Shown: one piece after another, positions 20,885 to 33,202 of the stretch | Layout: each line of letters begins with the position of its first letter | How positions within the stretch are numbered: position 1 is the first letter of the stretch | Assembly (NCBI GenBank): GCA_006386115.1 | Contig: VFIW01000003.1 | Coordinates: 248,001-312,000 of the forward strand | Direction: 5' to 3' | DNA length: 64,000 nt | DNA from: Globisporangium splendens | Taxonomy: Eukaryota > Oomycota > Peronosporomycetes > Pythiales > Pythiaceae | Notes under the pieces: generated by a model | Database searches by the model: none | Told to the model about the DNA's origin: nothing | The model's input: the letters and a program-made list of their open reading frames with translations, nothing else | Made by a program: the position numbers and the translations under genes

Positions 20885-23800
20885 TTACGCTGCCGACGAA
20901 GTTGGCACAGGTGTCGCAGGAGACGAGGCTTTCTTCACCACGTAAATCTGCTTGTATGTTTTCGACACAGCAGCTGAGCCTTGAGGATTCGGCTTGCTGC
21001 CGACGCGCTTTTTAGTGGATCCCACAGGAGCTGACTGACTCGGAGATGATTGTGGCTTCGCACTGCTTGTTGTAGTTTCCGGCGTTGAGGACTTTTGTGC
21101 TTGTGAGCGTCGAGGGCGAACTTTCTTACCCGCTGAGGCAGCGACCTTTTCATCAGCGGATGGAGTAGCTATGTCGTTTTGAATGATCCCGCTGTTCCGA
21201 GGATGATTCTGCGTCTTTTGCTTCTGCTCAGTTTCGGTAGATGCAGGAACTGAGCGTGAGCTTGTCGACGGTACAGTCCTCTGCTTCGAGTTCTTGGACT
21301 TTACCTTCACTTGTGCTGCTAGGGCTTCATTATTCATATGACGACCAGCGGATCCGACCAACTTCGTCTCTTTGGTGGAGACTACCAGAGTTGAATCATC
21401 TCCTGATCTCTGCGGCTCTGAGCTTTTTATTTCTTTGACGGTATCGACAGCTTGCACCTGTTTCACGACATATCGGACCTTCACAGGAGCAGAAGGGGTG
21501 CTCATAGAGGGGATAGATGTTCTGGCTCGATCGAAAGTCGACTTCGGTTTGATCACCTTGGAGACCTTCCTCACACGCGTACCGTCGTTAGACTGCAATG
21601 CCTCTCTCTGGTCGTTTTCTGTCGGTGCCTCCAACTTGGACTCAAGCTTTTCTGGTCTGACAGATTCAATACGTTGCTCACTGTGGTCCTGAGTTAATGC
21701 GGACGATCGCTTTGACACCTTTGTTGGCTTCTGACGACTTTCTTTCACAGCCTCTTGAGTTTCTTCCTTCTTCGTCTTTTCTTTCCTCGCGCTCTGACTG
21801 TTTTGTGAAGATCCATTAGTTGGTGATACTCCAGAAGCAGCTTCAATGCGATCGGTATTACGATTCTCGTGCTTTGTGGATCGCAAAGCGGAAGTGATTT
21901 CTCTCTCTACGGCTTTGGTGCTTGATTTCCCTTTCTTGGCTGAGGTACTGGCGTTCTTAAATTTAGTAGAAGGGGTGCTATTTACACAGTCATGTTTGAT
22001 CTTCAGAGGCGAAGTAGTAGCAGTATCCGACAGAGCGCGAATAGTCGACAACTTCCCCACTGGAGCACGTTCTGATTCGTTTTCGCCAGTTGAGAAGGCT
22101 GGAGAATCTTCTTGGCATTTTCGACCTCGTGGTACGCGCTGCGGATCTACTGATAACTTCTTTGAAGCGGATTGCGTGTTGACCCCACGAACGCCCACCA
22201 CAAGAGTAGTTCGCTTTGCGGATCTACTCGTAGCTCTCACGACGATTCCATTCGATGTTGGCTGCTTTTTCATACCTCTTCGCTTTGTGCGAGCGACACT
22301 TTCCATCGCTGCAGCTTCTTTTAGCTGTTTCTTCTCCAACAGAATTGCTCTTCTTGACTTGACGATTTCAAACCGGTTGCTTGTATCCTCAGGCAAGAAA
22401 TCGATTCCTTCCTGAATATCATGCAGCACCACGACGCCACTGCCTTCCGGAAGGTTCTTCAAAGCGTCCACATCTAAGCTCATTCGGATTTTATGGTGGC
22501 GAACTCTCTCTCCATCTTCGTGACTCGAGCGAGCAGCAGCCGTGCTACTTGTGTCCTTCGGGCTACTGAGAGCTTCTCTTTCTCCACTCTCAATGCTGCT
22601 AGTACTGCCATCACCGCATGCTTTGCTTCGAAACTGCTTTTCATCTTTTGACGGCTTGCGGGATTTATGTAGCGTTTCCGGCTCCTGGATTTTGCGCAAC
22701 GGATGCTGACTTTTTCTATGAAGCTTCCGTTCCGTTTTCACGGCGTGTTTCACATCCTCAGACTTCAACGATAAGGATGACACAGCTACTGTGTCGTTCA
22801 CCTTCTCGGGACATTCACTCGATGAAAAAAACAATTCGTTGAATTTCTTCATAGGCGCAGATGCCACGGAGACACCGACATGTGCTTCACTCTTCGCCTG
22901 CTTCACAACAGGTCGATACACGAGTACGTACTTCTTTGTGCTGGATTTCACAAATATCATCTTGGGTCCTTTCAAGTTCCGTGTTTCTTCTTCACGTGGG
23001 AGCAAGCTTGATGAGGATTTCGAAGCCATTGAAGTGGTTTTACGCCGCGTAGACTGGACTTCGTCGCCTTCTTTCCCAGGTTTCTCTTTTTTCGTGCGCT
23101 TCGAGAGGTTTTCGTTATCTCCGATGATTTTCCCTGTTTTTGTTTTTGATGCCTTCTCTTTCACCGCATCGAACTTGACGGCTGATTGGTCCTGAATGCG
23201 ATCGGTCTGGCTTCTCTGCTTAACTTCTGTTGTTGCTGTTGTTGTCAAGGCAGGCGGCGGAACGCTGTGATCTGGGTCGCTTAAAGTTGTAAGTGAAGAT
23301 GAGACTGAATCAGACTTTTGAGCACGGAACTTCGACACCTCCTCTTCAGCGTTTACCATTGACCCTGTCTTTGGATCAAACAGCATTTTAGGACCGTCTC
23401 TTTTCAAAATCCTCACATGAGGACTTGGTCCAACTTGTGAGGCTGTGCTGGTTGATGTTTGCGTAGCGCTTCGACTCTCAGCGTGACTTGGTCGTAACAG
23501 CGAGTTGACTTTTTTCGTTGCAATAGAGCTTGCTGCTGATGGTGCACTGCTTGCTGGAAGTCTAGAGTCATCGGTAGACTCCTCGATCTTTTCCCGTCGA
23601 GAATCTGAGCAAGCTGCAGGATCGGGTACGCTCCGCTTCGAAGCATGCCTGGGGGATTGGTGACGCAGCGGACTTTGACTATCACTGCCAGTCAAAGCTG
23701 TACAATCCCCTTGCACCGACTTCACTGATTGCGATGGTTGTGACAAAAGCTTTGACTTATCGGATTCACTTAGCAGGATCCGGCTGTTGTCGCTTTCTGC

Positions 23801-25058
23801 CGATAGCTTTCGGTAGCGGCAATCCGCCGCTGAGCTCGATTCGCGCTGATCATAGTGCTGACGCCAACCTTCTTGATGCCGAACAAAATCGTGTTCGTCG
23901 TAATTGCCCTCTTCATATCGTTCACGTTGATGTCCGCGATGAGAACCTCCGTTGTACCCGTCACCAAGCTGTGAATAATGACGGTACGGGGGATGTTCTG
24001 CCCTCACGTAGTCATCATAACGAGCGTCACTTGGGTGATAGTGGCTGACATGGTCGCCATTGTGCCCGCCACAGTTACTGCGATAATATCCATACGAGTG
24101 TGGTGGGTACTGAGACCACGAACCATGGCTCGCTGGGTTCACCCGATGGGCGGCGAATCGGTCGTCTTCAAAGCTATCACGACCACGACGCTCGTATTCG
24201 TTGCCATATCGACTCGAACGCCCGTGACCGCTCATCTCATCATTTGAAAAGTCATAATGAGGGTAATGATCGCCTCGTTGATGGCGATGATGATCTGAAG
24301 AATGTCGATACTGTTGATACGGGTCGTGAACATCGATTCCCCTGACTGTGTCCTTCAGCTGCGGAAACTCTCTCTCCTTCTGCATCCTATCGGATCGCAA
24401 AATGTCCTGCTCCACTGCATCATCCCCCCAGCGTCCTGAGCTTGCGCCGGCAAAAACGTCGCCAGATTGCATCACTGGTCTCGCACTTCGTGGCTGGAAG
24501 TCGCTTTGGTTACTGCTTGACGCCACAGATCGATTGAAGTGACGAGTTATCCCTCCAACTCCCCACACATTCACATTCGAGGGAGACTCGTACGAGGACT
24601 GGTTCCCAGCTGACGTGGACGAGTGAGCGGTATCCAATGCCTCTTTCTTCGACTGTTCTTCATGATCTTCACCACCGTTGTCGCGACGATTTCCCCACCC
24701 GGCACGACCTGTCGGTACAAGGTTCACGTGCACGTCTTGCCCCTTGTTTTCCTTGCGGAGACTCGGCGTATTGATCGGCGCCGGTGCCGCTACGGAGTGA
24801 GCTTTTGCCGTCAACAAACTGCTTCGAACCGACGACGACTTTAGCACCAGCATTCGATTCAAACTGTGGTACCCACCTGTTGCAAAACACGCATTCGATG
24901 TCAATGGGTGAGCTTTCAAAGTTTCATGAACCACTGCGCGGATGAGTGACAGTCACTTTGGTACCTGCATGGTCTGCAGCCTTCGCCAGCGGTGCCTTGT
25001 AAACAGCGTTGAGGTTTCGACTGGAGAACTTTGTTTTCGCTTTCCCTGTTGTGGTCAT
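20885..25058 (-). CDS. BAT2-N domain protein, long disordered (PRRC2/MOS1-like)
   Basis: Exon 1, 25058-24965, begins MTTTGKAKTKFSSRNLNAVY. Exon 2, 24876-20885, begins GGYHSLNRMLV after a phase-1 88-nt intron. Together they give about 1361 aa. The first 90 residues match the BAT2 N-terminal domain: KFSSRNLNAVYK, then PAPINTPSLRKENKGQD and NLVPTGRAGWG. These are the conserved LPSLKxENKGxDPxVxLVPKxGxGW core of animal PRRC2 and plant MODIFIER OF SNC1. The rest is low complexity: Ser/Arg/His/Tyr-rich early (many GDHY/YHPS segments), then Lys/Ser/Thr-rich. PRRC2 proteins associate with RNA granules and translation initiation, and plant MOS1 affects gene expression; the same role is inferred. The long open frame without the first exon lacks the KFSS-NLN motif, so exon 1 is needed. 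Confidence 0.8.
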
Positions 25059-25605
25059 CTCCATCACCACTGTAGCTCTTCTCTTCTTGATTCTCTTCTT
25101 CGCTTAGATCTCCAGGTGCTGCTTCAATTTCAAACACTAATCCTCCGCCCGCTCGCTTACGAGTGGTCCGTTGCGCAAATGCGAATGAGGAGCAGACTCG
25201 CAACGTCGCTTCTCCCCACGCGGCGCTCAGACGCGGTTCTTTCCTGCTTTCTTTCTTCCATGCCGCCTGAGCGTTCGTTCCATCCGCCACCCTGCGTTTC
25301 TTTCCCATGTAAACTACCGCAAGTTCAACGAAACGGACGCGACGCAGAAAAGTGACTTTGCAGTTGTGCCATAGAGTTCTTGTTGCACTGATGTCACTAA
25401 AGCGAAGCCAAAATGGTAAATTACCGCCTGCGATCCCCTGAAAGGTCACCTCCACATCGCCACCTTCCAGGATCTAAATCGATTCTAAACGAACACACAT
25501 GATGAGATGAAGGAAAAGAAGCAAAACTAGTCTATTATGATATCAGAAAATGGAATGGAAATGCAGCCACGACTCACCCCTGCGCGCTTCGACTGGTCCT
25601 CCCAC
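25059..25605. other. Intergenic / 5' leader of BAT2-N gene
   Basis: Nothing is recognised beyond probable 5' leader and promoter of the BAT2-N gene and the 3' flank of the next minus-strand gene. A minus-strand frame starting at 25308 overlaps exon 1 out of frame and is not supported. Confidence 0.5.
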
Positions 25606-26895
25606 TCAACAAATCAGCGCCACGTTGTCTGCGCGCTTGGACGGGCGAGAGGGAGTCAAGAGCGACTTGGACTCGTTCACGTCGTCGTCGTCGTCGAACT
25701 CGCCGATCGCCTGCTCATCGACGCTGAAGCGCTTGTGCATGTATAGATCCTGCGCATGCGACGGTCGGATGCGCTGCTGGTCGAACACGATCGGCTGACC
25801 GTTTGGGTACTGGATGCACATCGGGATCCAGCCGTGCTCAAAGTGGAAAAACGCCAGTGCCGAGATCATGAGCCCCAGCACCACGTCGACCGTGTAATGC
25901 TTGCGACCCGAGATACACAATGCAGCGAGAATCATTAAATACACCACCCCCAAGAACCACCGCAGCCCAGAGAAACGCGGGAAATGGCGATCCAACACGC
26001 GCAAGTACAGCAACACGGCGCTGTTTGTATACGCCATGTGGCCAGAGAAGATGAGGTCCCCACACGAGTTGTAGTTGCCGTACATTGGTCCAACGCGCGT
26101 CACAATGTCGATCCAGTTCTGCGGCGGATAGTACGTGGTGCTGCCAATGCGGCAGTGAGGAGCCGGGCCGGGCAGCGACGTCAACGCAATTGTCAGCATT
26201 CGCAAGAAATAGCACACCGTCGCACACCGGAAAAACGTCGACATGACGCGCACTCGGTTCTCGCGCTTCATGAACAGCGCCTGGAGCATGAACACGACTG
26301 GAACGCCAGCCGTGAGGAAATCGCTCAGGGGACGCCACTTCGAGTCCACTGCCTGCTCAGGGATGAACATAAACCCAAGATCCGGGAGAGGCGTGGCAGA
26401 CGGCACGTGGATGTAGAAGGCAATGTTCACTGCAAACACCATCACAAGCGACGTGGCGACGAAGATCTCAGCATGCTCACCAAGCGACCGCAGCACTGGG
26501 TCGATGCGGGCGCGAACGAAATGGCGGAAATAGAGCACCGACACCGAAAATACCAGCCAAATGCTGCCCCATGTTGCGCGCGTGTGGTGTTCGTCTGGCT
26601 CGACGACAAACTTGAAGAACGTGACCCAGATCGATACACCGAGCACCAGAACCGCCACTGTGAAGAGCATGAAGAGGATAAACGATATGATCTCGCGCGG
26701 ATCAACAGCCTTGCAGAAGTCCCAGAACTTCTCCGTCTCCTTCGTCACCGACAAGCGTATGGAGATCGGCAGTGTATCGCCGTAGTTGATCGACATCGAC
26801 TTGTCCAGACTCGCAGCGATCGACGCGGCCGGACCGGACATCTTGCGTTTCGTTCGGAAGAACGGCGAGTTCACGAACGGCAGGTACGACGCCAT
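25606..26895 (-). CDS. Sphingomyelin-synthase-like membrane phosphotransferase (PAP2_C)
   Basis: A single-exon gene encodes 429 aa with six likely transmembrane helices. The three signature blocks of the SMS/CEPT-like family are present: FLRMLTIALTSLPGPAPHC, the catalytic NSCGDLIFSGH (first His), and SGRKHYTVDVVLGL (second His plus Asp). By family knowledge these residues form the lumenal active site that moves a phospho-head-group from a phospholipid to ceramide or a related acceptor. Animal enzymes make sphingomyelin; protist relatives make ceramide-phosphoethanolamine or inositol-phosphoceramide, and oomycetes are known for ceramide-phosphoethanolamine, so that product is a reasonable inference. 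The C-terminus is acidic (GEFDDDDDVNESKS) and cytosolic. Start ATG 26895 precedes a polar leader. Confidence 0.88.
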   Translation of the reverse strand: MASYLPFVNSPFFRTKRKMSGPAASIAASLDKSMSINYGDTLPISIRLSVTKETEKFWDFCKAVDPREIISFILFMLFTVAVLVLGVSIWVTFFKFVVEPDEHHTRATWGSIWLVFSVSVLYFRHFVRARIDPVLRSLGEHAEIFVATSLVMVFAVNIAFYIHVPSATPLPDLGFMFIPEQAVDSKWRPLSDFLTAGVPVVFMLQALFMKRENRVRVMSTFFRCATVCYFLRMLTIALTSLPGPAPHCRIGSTTYYPPQNWIDIVTRVGPMYGNYNSCGDLIFSGHMAYTNSAVLLYLRVLDRHFPRFSGLRWFLGVVYLMILAALCISGRKHYTVDVVLGLMISALAFFHFEHGWIPMCIQYPNGQPIVFDQQRIRPSHAQDLYMHKRFSVDEQAIGEFDDDDDVNESKSLLTPSRPSKRADNVALIC

Positions 26896-29332
26896 CTTCG
26901 TGTGGTTATGGAGACGTCAGTTTGTACGAGCAGGAGGAAGGGGTGCGAGAGGCTCCGCCAGGTGCTTCGGTTGGTCACACGGAGGACGCTTGGTGGAGGC
27001 GGGGGAATCCGTCCTGGGTGGCGGCGGCGGACGAGGAGCTCTGCTCGCGGCTTCCCTGCTGAACTGCTCAAATGGGAGTGGAGTGCGCGACAGCACAAGC
27101 AGACCGCCCACCCACAACCCAGTCAGCCAGACCCACAACAGCGCCGATACTGTAGACCATACAAACGGCGAGTTCGGAGCGTTCCCCACTGATTCTCATC
27201 CGTCGTTTGTCGGATAGCTGATTCTCTTGTGGAGCGCAACGATTGGCTGAATTCTGATTACAGAGGATGTGGTTGGCTGAAAAGGGATAAACGGCTGCTT
27301 GTTTTTTCTTATTGTTTACACTGCACGGGTTTTGTTTTCCGCGACGAAAACCCGTCAACCCGCATAAAAGAGAGAGAGAGAGAGGCAAGGGATACGCGCC
27401 AGATGGGGCGATCGACTAATGCAGGTGGGTCTTCTTTGATCTGCGCGCGCGTGAGGTTGAGTCACGGTCGTTCAGTTGAGTGAGCTGCGCACACTTGCTT
27501 TGGCGTGAAACGGTATGATTGCGACAGCAGGCGGCTTGCTGAGCTAGCGCCAACAACACATCGATGCAGATGGCTGATGTGTCCATGTTGAGTCGACGTA
27601 GCCCTTTGGTTTCATGGGGAGGTAACGACGCACAAAGACTCAATATCCACGCGCTGTAGAGAAAAACAAGATGCCTATGGGACACATTGGAGGCACGTCC
27701 GAAGAATCCACCACAAAGCCGCCGACTACCTTGCGAACATCGCGATATTGAACGCAGAGTCTTCAGACCGCCTTGCGGAGAGCACCAGAGGCATCTCCGC
27801 TCAACGACGAGAACAAGTGCGATTGTACATTGCTCTCGATCATGAATGTAATACTCGGTCAGGTAAATCTACGTCCTTGCGTCGGCTGACTGCTTCTAGG
27901 AACTCTTACATCCACGGATTAATACACTCCTTTCATCACCATCACCAGAGAAAAACAAGATGCAACTCCATCATGTACCTAGCTGCAGCTGTGACGTTAT
28001 GATTCGAACGCAAAGGATCCGCGTGTGGAGCACAATCTGCGCACCAGCAAAACACTCGGCGAAGGTTGGGTGGGTACACAAAAAAGTCGATGACCAAATG
28101 TACCGTGATTCTCAAACGATATTGTACGGCGCTCTTGTTGTTCGCACCAAGAGTGATCGTCTGCCCTGCAGCATGTGCAGTGAGCTGGTGGTAAAGCGGA
28201 TCGATTGAGTACATTTTCCCCCTCTATCTCTGTGTTGTCTGCGGATTGTTTCAAATGCCATGCTGCATGAAAAAGAAAGTCCTGGTGGGATATTTTCACC
28301 CGTGATTATACCGATCCGGAAAGACTTTTGTGGAGAGGGGCGAGGAAGGAGCCATGCAAGCGTAAACAGCGCGCACACTGGGTCACAAGCGCAGAAGCAA
28401 GATGCTCGCTGTGTTATCCATCCATCAAGATGGACCCAGAGGAGAAATGGCAAGGGGGAGTCGCGGAGTTGAAGGAGCAACATGGACGAGGAGATGTCGG
28501 CGGAGGAGATGGATGCCCTGTGTGTCTGCTGCACTTCAACTTTTGAAGAGGAGCGTATCCATCAAGAACAATCGCCCTCCAAGATGACCGCAACAGGTTG
28601 AAACGCATTCAGAAAAGTTGGATTAGCGTGCCGATCATTGCGTATGATAGGTGAGGAAACGGTCACTCGCAGTTGCAAAAGCCAACTTTCAGGAAGGGTC
28701 ATGTTATGTTCAATCGGACATGCCGCCGTGTGGAGCTGCTGTACAACACATGGGAGACATGCTCGCTGCAAATCGTCCCCTACATTTATTTCTTTTGTTT
28801 GAGCCGACTCGACTCCGACCTCCAGCTTTCGCAATTCGAGCTTACCCTCCGCGACACCGACGACTTGGAGTTCCTACGCGCCTTTGCACAAGACTGATGG
28901 CAATGGAAACCCACATCACCGATCTCATCAACGCCCTCCCCCACGGACGATTCTACGTATGCGAATACTACATGAGTAGGCTGGGCTAGATTATTTTAGC
29001 TTAGTCTTGGCTCATAAGGTTGCCGCGAAACACGTCGCTGCTACTACTGCACTGCTACTCACATAACTGCCAAGTCTCCATGAAAGCAACACTTGACATC
29101 GTTCGGCACCATTGCTAAAACAAGATCTCCACTCCCATGGCTATCGCTCGAATGCCTCCTGGCCGACAAAATGCTGCTTTTGGAGCTGAAGTGCAATACT
29201 ACGCGCGATCGGAAGTCAACTGTTGCGGTCACTCCAATACTGCCGCAGATGCAACGAGCAACTACCTGTCTAGCAAGAGACAACTATATATTTGCAGTCA
29301 TACAAAGAGTATTCAACTCCACGGCGCATAAT
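26896..29332. other. 2.4-kb region without an assignable gene
   Basis: No complete gene is seen. It contains a (GA)n run near 27368-27384 and a small possible exon at 28483-28602 (MDEEMSAEEMDALCVCCTST then an acidic end). There is also a coding-like plus-strand frame around 28700-28897 (PYIYFFCLSRLDSDLQLSQF, LRDTDDLEFLRAFAQD). The last two might be exons of one short gene, since a gttgaa donor follows the first, but no acceptor or start arrangement is convincing. A short CCCG/GGGTT-rich patch lies near 27340-27365. Confidence 0.4.
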
Positions 29333-30757
29333 CTACAGTTCAGAGTAAGAGTTTGCTGAACGATAGTACGATGAGCCGGGGTAGCCACCCATGGCGCCGC
29401 GGGGAGCGCTTCGGGATCCCATCCCCATGCTAGGGCCGTGTCCAAAGCCCATGCCGGTTCCAGGCACTCCACCCGCCACTTGAACCAGGAACATGTGTCC
29501 CGATGGACATGCAACACGCCTGCAATGGCCGACAACACACAATTAGAAAACTCAGCCCAACGATCGAGCTACAATGCCGTTAAATACTTACATGTTGTAC
29601 ATATGAGGAAGCACGCGCATCTGAATGTGGCACTGCGGGCAACGAACAAGAGCACCATGGGAACTCGCTCGATACGAGACTGGCTGGTTCGGCGCCATAT
29701 CAGGACCATTCATCATCGGCGGTGGTGGTGGCGGTTGTTCATTCGGCCGCGGTTTCACATCGCGCTCGGTGACTGACTTGCCACAGTCTCGGCAAAAGCG
29801 GTGTCCAGCGCGCACACGCGGATGATCACAGTGCTTCTTCACCTGCATTTCGGTCATAATCGCCCGGCACGACGGGCATTTATCGTAATTCGACGAGTCC
29901 GACGACTGGATCTCTTTGAGACAGCTCCAGTGGAAGCTATGCCCACAAGCGGTCGTGTAGATCGCATGGCCGACGTCCATCGTATCCAGACAGATCGCGC
30001 ATTCTTCGGCCTCCTGCACGATGGTCGCAGATGCCGTAGCCGATTCAGCCGTAGGCACATGCTCGCCGCCATCGACCGCGCCCGCCAACAGTTCGAACGA
30101 GCGTTTCTCTGCGTCGTCAATAAATAAATCAATCTCTTTCGTATAGAGCGACACGGTCAAGCGACTGCAGTCATCCAAACTCTTCGATCGACGTAGTTTG
30201 TGGGGATCTGGACGCGGGCCGAGGTGTTTTTCCTCCAGCGCGCGCAGTCGCATTTCGGCGCGCGACTTGTCTCGAGCAGCCTGTTCGGCCACCTCCTGGT
30301 CCCTTCGCATCTCCTCAGCGGCGCGCATGCGCTGCTCTTCCTCGGCGACCGCGAGTTGACGCGCGCGCGCACGCTCGATATCTTCTGCGCGACGACGCTC
30401 CATCATCATTTGATTCTGGTCGTGCACGCAACGGTCGCATACCCGCACCGGTTCGTTATTGTAGCGCACGATGGTCGTTGACGGCATCACTTTATGGGAT
30501 CGTGCGCAGCTCCCACACACGGCATTCCCACACGACTGTGGCCAACACACGCATGTAGCAACACAACATATCAGTTTGGAGCTTATTGTCGTCGTACAAG
30601 CGTCTTCCACAGAAGGAAACACACGAACACGTACCCGACACCGATGCTTGCGGCGAAACACCTGGAACTTTTTCTGGCACATGAAGCAGTCGGTCGCAGC
30701 CTCATACATGGTGTCCGACATGTTCTGCACCGCCCCCTGCGGCGGACGGATCATCAT
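29333..30757 (-). CDS. FYVE-type zinc finger plus RING finger protein (probable E3 ubiquitin ligase)
   Basis: Exons 30757-30635, 30535-29592 and 29519-29333 give 417 aa. The first intron splits the FYVE finger: CFMCQKKFQVFRRKHRCR joins SCGNAVCGSC, restoring the R-x-K-H-R-C-R-x-C-G core that binds PI3P, closed by VRVCDRC. A long charged coiled coil follows (MERRRAEDIERARARQLAVA and on). Then comes a RING finger: CAICLDTMDVGHAIYTTACG, HSFHWSC and CPSC, in C3H2C3 order. Two further Cys-pair segments (CDHPRVRAGHRFCRDCG; CPQCHIQMRVL then CPSGH) and a Gly/Met/Ser-rich tail complete it. An endosome-associated ubiquitin ligase is inferred. The first Met in frame with the FYVE domain is at 30757 and a second follows directly. 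Confidence 0.85.
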
Positions 30758-31291
30758 CTTCTCTCGTTCTCTCTCCCCCTCCACCTGCTTCTCGCCTCAG
30801 ACACGCGCGCGCAGCTCTTCTCTCGGCGATTCAGGGACGTTTGAGCTTCTCGTACGTTAGCAATGGTCACAGAAGAAAAAGAACCAGCGTGAGGCGGATT
30901 TTTATCCCTTCCCGACAAAAACAGGCCAGGTTTGCAAGCGGGTTTGACAGTAAACCCGTTAGACCCAAATAAGATGCACAGAGACATTTACCTATTGTTA
31001 AATACTCTACACGAAAGACGGGTGGGTGGGTTTAGAATGCAGGTTTGCTGTTGGGAAGGAAGGATACCCGCATGGCCCTGTCGCGTGTACGCTCTGTTGG
31101 CACCTGCGTAAAGAGCGAGAGTTTGGACGATGATGATTAATGGTAATCCGACAGTAATATTTGTATCCGATATGATTCTGGCGCAGACTCGCTGCTGACT
31201 ACAGTAGCATGCTTTGCCTGCTCTCGCATAATGTTTTCATAGAGTACAGAACAGAGTGTGGTGGGCTTTCGTCGCTCTCGAAACACACAGT
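30758..31291. other. Intergenic
   Basis: No gene is seen. A patch at 30895-31075 is rich in gggttt/aaaccc words (for example gcgggtttgacagtaaaccc) and partly self-complementary; similar words recur near 27345 and 49925. It may be a small dispersed repeat. Confidence 0.45.
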
Positions 31292-32039
31292 TCAAAGCAT
31301 CGCTTCGTCGCCCTCTTCGAACTCGTGGGGGACACCCTCACCCATCTCTTCGTCGTCGTCGTCATTGTTCTGATTGATACCGAGCACGCGGTTCATCTCC
31401 CTCGTGCGCAGCTCATTCATCAGTCTTTGCACCTACAACAGCAATGCCGACATGCATACGCACGCACGCACACACACACACACACATACAGAAGGACAGC
31501 GAAATGGTCAAAGCCAGAGACAATCAGAACAGCCAAAGCAGCACTGAACGCGCAGACGCACCACGTGGCCCTTGCCCAAAGTCTCTGTTCGGTCCACGAA
31601 ATCTTCAAAATTCAGTCCCGGATACAGGTCGTACGCCCACTGCTTGTACATCTTGATCAGCGAACCCAGCGCTTTTGCCTGCGTCAACCCGTCCACACAA
31701 AGTCAAACGACTGTAAAAATAAAACTCTCAATGCAAACTGCATGAAGTCACTGTATATACATTGCGCACCTCTTGGCCAGCGACATCGCCGCTCACTTGA
31801 AAAGGAAACGTCTTGTAGATCTTTTCCAGACCTTCGCCAGACACCAACGTCGAGTCTGTGAGGTTGTTGCGCTTCTTCTTGACGACTTTATCGGCATTCG
31901 CGTCGCCATCTTGCACGCTTTGACCTAAGTCTTGGCTGGCGCTACCGCCAGTTAGTGCACCTGGCCCATTGCCGAAGCCTTCTTCGCGCCGGCGCGTGAT
32001 CTCTGCATCGTCATCGCGCTCCCAACCTCTTGCCGCCAT
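31292..32039 (-). CDS. TIPIN: TIPIN/Swi3/Csm3 replication-fork protection protein
   Basis: Exons 32039-31770, 31678-31565 and 31432-31292 give 174 aa with phase-0 introns. The core is the Swi3 domain: KKRNNLTDSTLVSGEGLEKI, then ALGSLIKMYKQWAYDLYPGL and NFEDFVDRTETLGK. This follows the family pattern of a basic patch, 'L-x-x-x-x-L-x-x-x-x-G-L', the Y-x-x-W-x-x-x-x-x-P turn and F-x-D-x-I-x-x-x-E-x-x. The last exon has VQRLMNELRTREMNRV, the K/R-x-h-x-x-x-L-R segment that follows the domain, and an acidic tail. TIPIN pairs with Timeless to stabilise stalled forks and signal to the checkpoint. It is shorter than animal TIPIN (about 300 aa) because the C-terminal RPA-binding region is missing. Intron 2 contains a (CA)n microsatellite at 31467-31487. 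Confidence 0.85.
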
Positions 32040-32448
32040 TTTGCATGCAGTTTGTGTGAGTGAGAGTGAAAGCGCAAAAATGGGTGTTTGGCGCCATTTT
32101 TGTCGACTCAGTATAATGTGGCCCACATTATTTACGGGCTTCCTGCTCTGTTCGGCCTTGACAACAACCACTAAAATGGCTCGGCAACAGCCTGGTGCAT
32201 CTGTCGCAGTCTGCAAGCGTTTATCTTTGTCCGATCAAAATGAATGCACTCGATGCAGTCATTTTTCCGCACAATGCGGTCACGTGTTTGATGGAAATAA
32301 CAACCGCGACCGGATTGATCCAACAAACGCAACCACTCGTTGGTATCGTTAAGCTGACTGCAGCGCACCTGCAACTCTTGCTGTGAAAGGTCCATTTGAA
32401 CACGAGTGCATTGTTTTTCGTGCTAAACTAGAAAGACTAACTAGACAA
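32040..32448. other. Intergenic, nothing recognised
   Basis: About 400 bp lie between the TIPIN start and the stop of the next minus-strand gene. It probably holds the TIPIN promoter. No motif is recognised. Confidence 0.5.
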
Positions 32449-33020
32449 CTAACTAGAACGGCGACTCAGACGCTTCAATCGTCGACGGTGGTGCGAGCAA
32501 GGTCGCTTTCCGTGATTTGCCTATCAGCATCAAACCAAGAAAACGATTGAGGACCATGCTCACCACGTCATCCTTCCAACAAAAGCACCTCAGCCTCACC
32601 TTCTTCGGTCGTCGAGCGTTGCGGTTGAGCAGTTGCATGCCAATCGGCTCTTCCGTCAGTCGCATCTTCTCGAGGGAGAACTCCAAATTGTGCCGCCAGT
32701 CGGCTAAATATTGCGGTGGTTGCACTGGCGCGATACCCACTTGTCTAGCTGCGTTTGCGTGAGGAGCACAGAAGATAGTAAGAAATACGCTCTCGGTCAA
32801 TATTCGGACTCCAACACAACTGGTGCGGCATGTGCGCAAGCACAATGCATGAGTGAATAACAGTGTGGTTGTTCGTACCAGTAGGGAAGAGGTTCCACGG
32901 CGCCATGGCCATACGCGCGGACGAGAACCCGCGGTGCGCGGACACCTTGCTGGTCGACGCCGCCGTGGACGTCACCACCATCGCCGGGCGCAGCAGCAGC
33001 TTCATCGCGGCAGTCGCCAT
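32449..33020 (-). CDS. Small mitochondrial protein with ANHGKRPCS motif (probable mitoribosomal type)
   Basis: Exons 33020-32879, 32748-32600 and 32520-32449 give 120 aa. The first 45 residues (MATAAMKLLLRPAMVVTSTA) are Ala/Ser/Arg-rich without acids, a typical mitochondrial presequence. The middle has YLADWRHNLEFSLEKMRLTE and QLLNRNARRPKK. The last exon continues ANHGKRPCSHHRRRLKRL and ends in Arg/Ser. The PKKANHGxRPCS tail is a motif I associate with short basic organellar proteins in plants and algae, so an RNA-contacting mitochondrial ribosomal or assembly factor is likely, but I cannot name the family. The last exon must be spliced in: reading through intron 2 gives an unrelated frame. 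Only 182 bp separate it from the divergent MIS12 gene. Confidence 0.65.
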
Positions 33021-33202
33021 GCTTGCGTTGTGTCAATCAGCTGAGCACCACCGGTTTGAGGGTCGGATCCAATCACAGCCTCCATTGCAGGACAGTACAT
33101 ACTCTCCGAATTTATAGTTGCCAGGAGTGTATGTATGTGGGTTGAGTGAGTGCGGGTTGCCTTTTCCTAGACAGAGCAAATCGAGCACAAGGGCGAACGA
33201 AC
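33021..33202. promoter_or_regulatory. Short bidirectional promoter interval
   Basis: These 182 bp separate the start codons of the divergent mitochondrial-protein gene and the MIS12 gene, and must hold both promoters and both 5' leaders. No specific element is assigned. Confidence 0.5.

Noticed and set aside
24916..25308. Minus-strand frame beginning MGKKRRVADGTNAQAAW
   Set aside because: It overlaps exon 1 of the BAT2-N gene in another frame; the BAT2-N frame carries the conserved KFSS-NLN motif and clean splice sites, so this frame is probably leader sequence.
26000..27192. Long plus-strand frame opposite the sphingomyelin-synthase-like gene
   Set aside because: Extremely Arg/His-rich and antisense to an obvious membrane enzyme with catalytic motifs.
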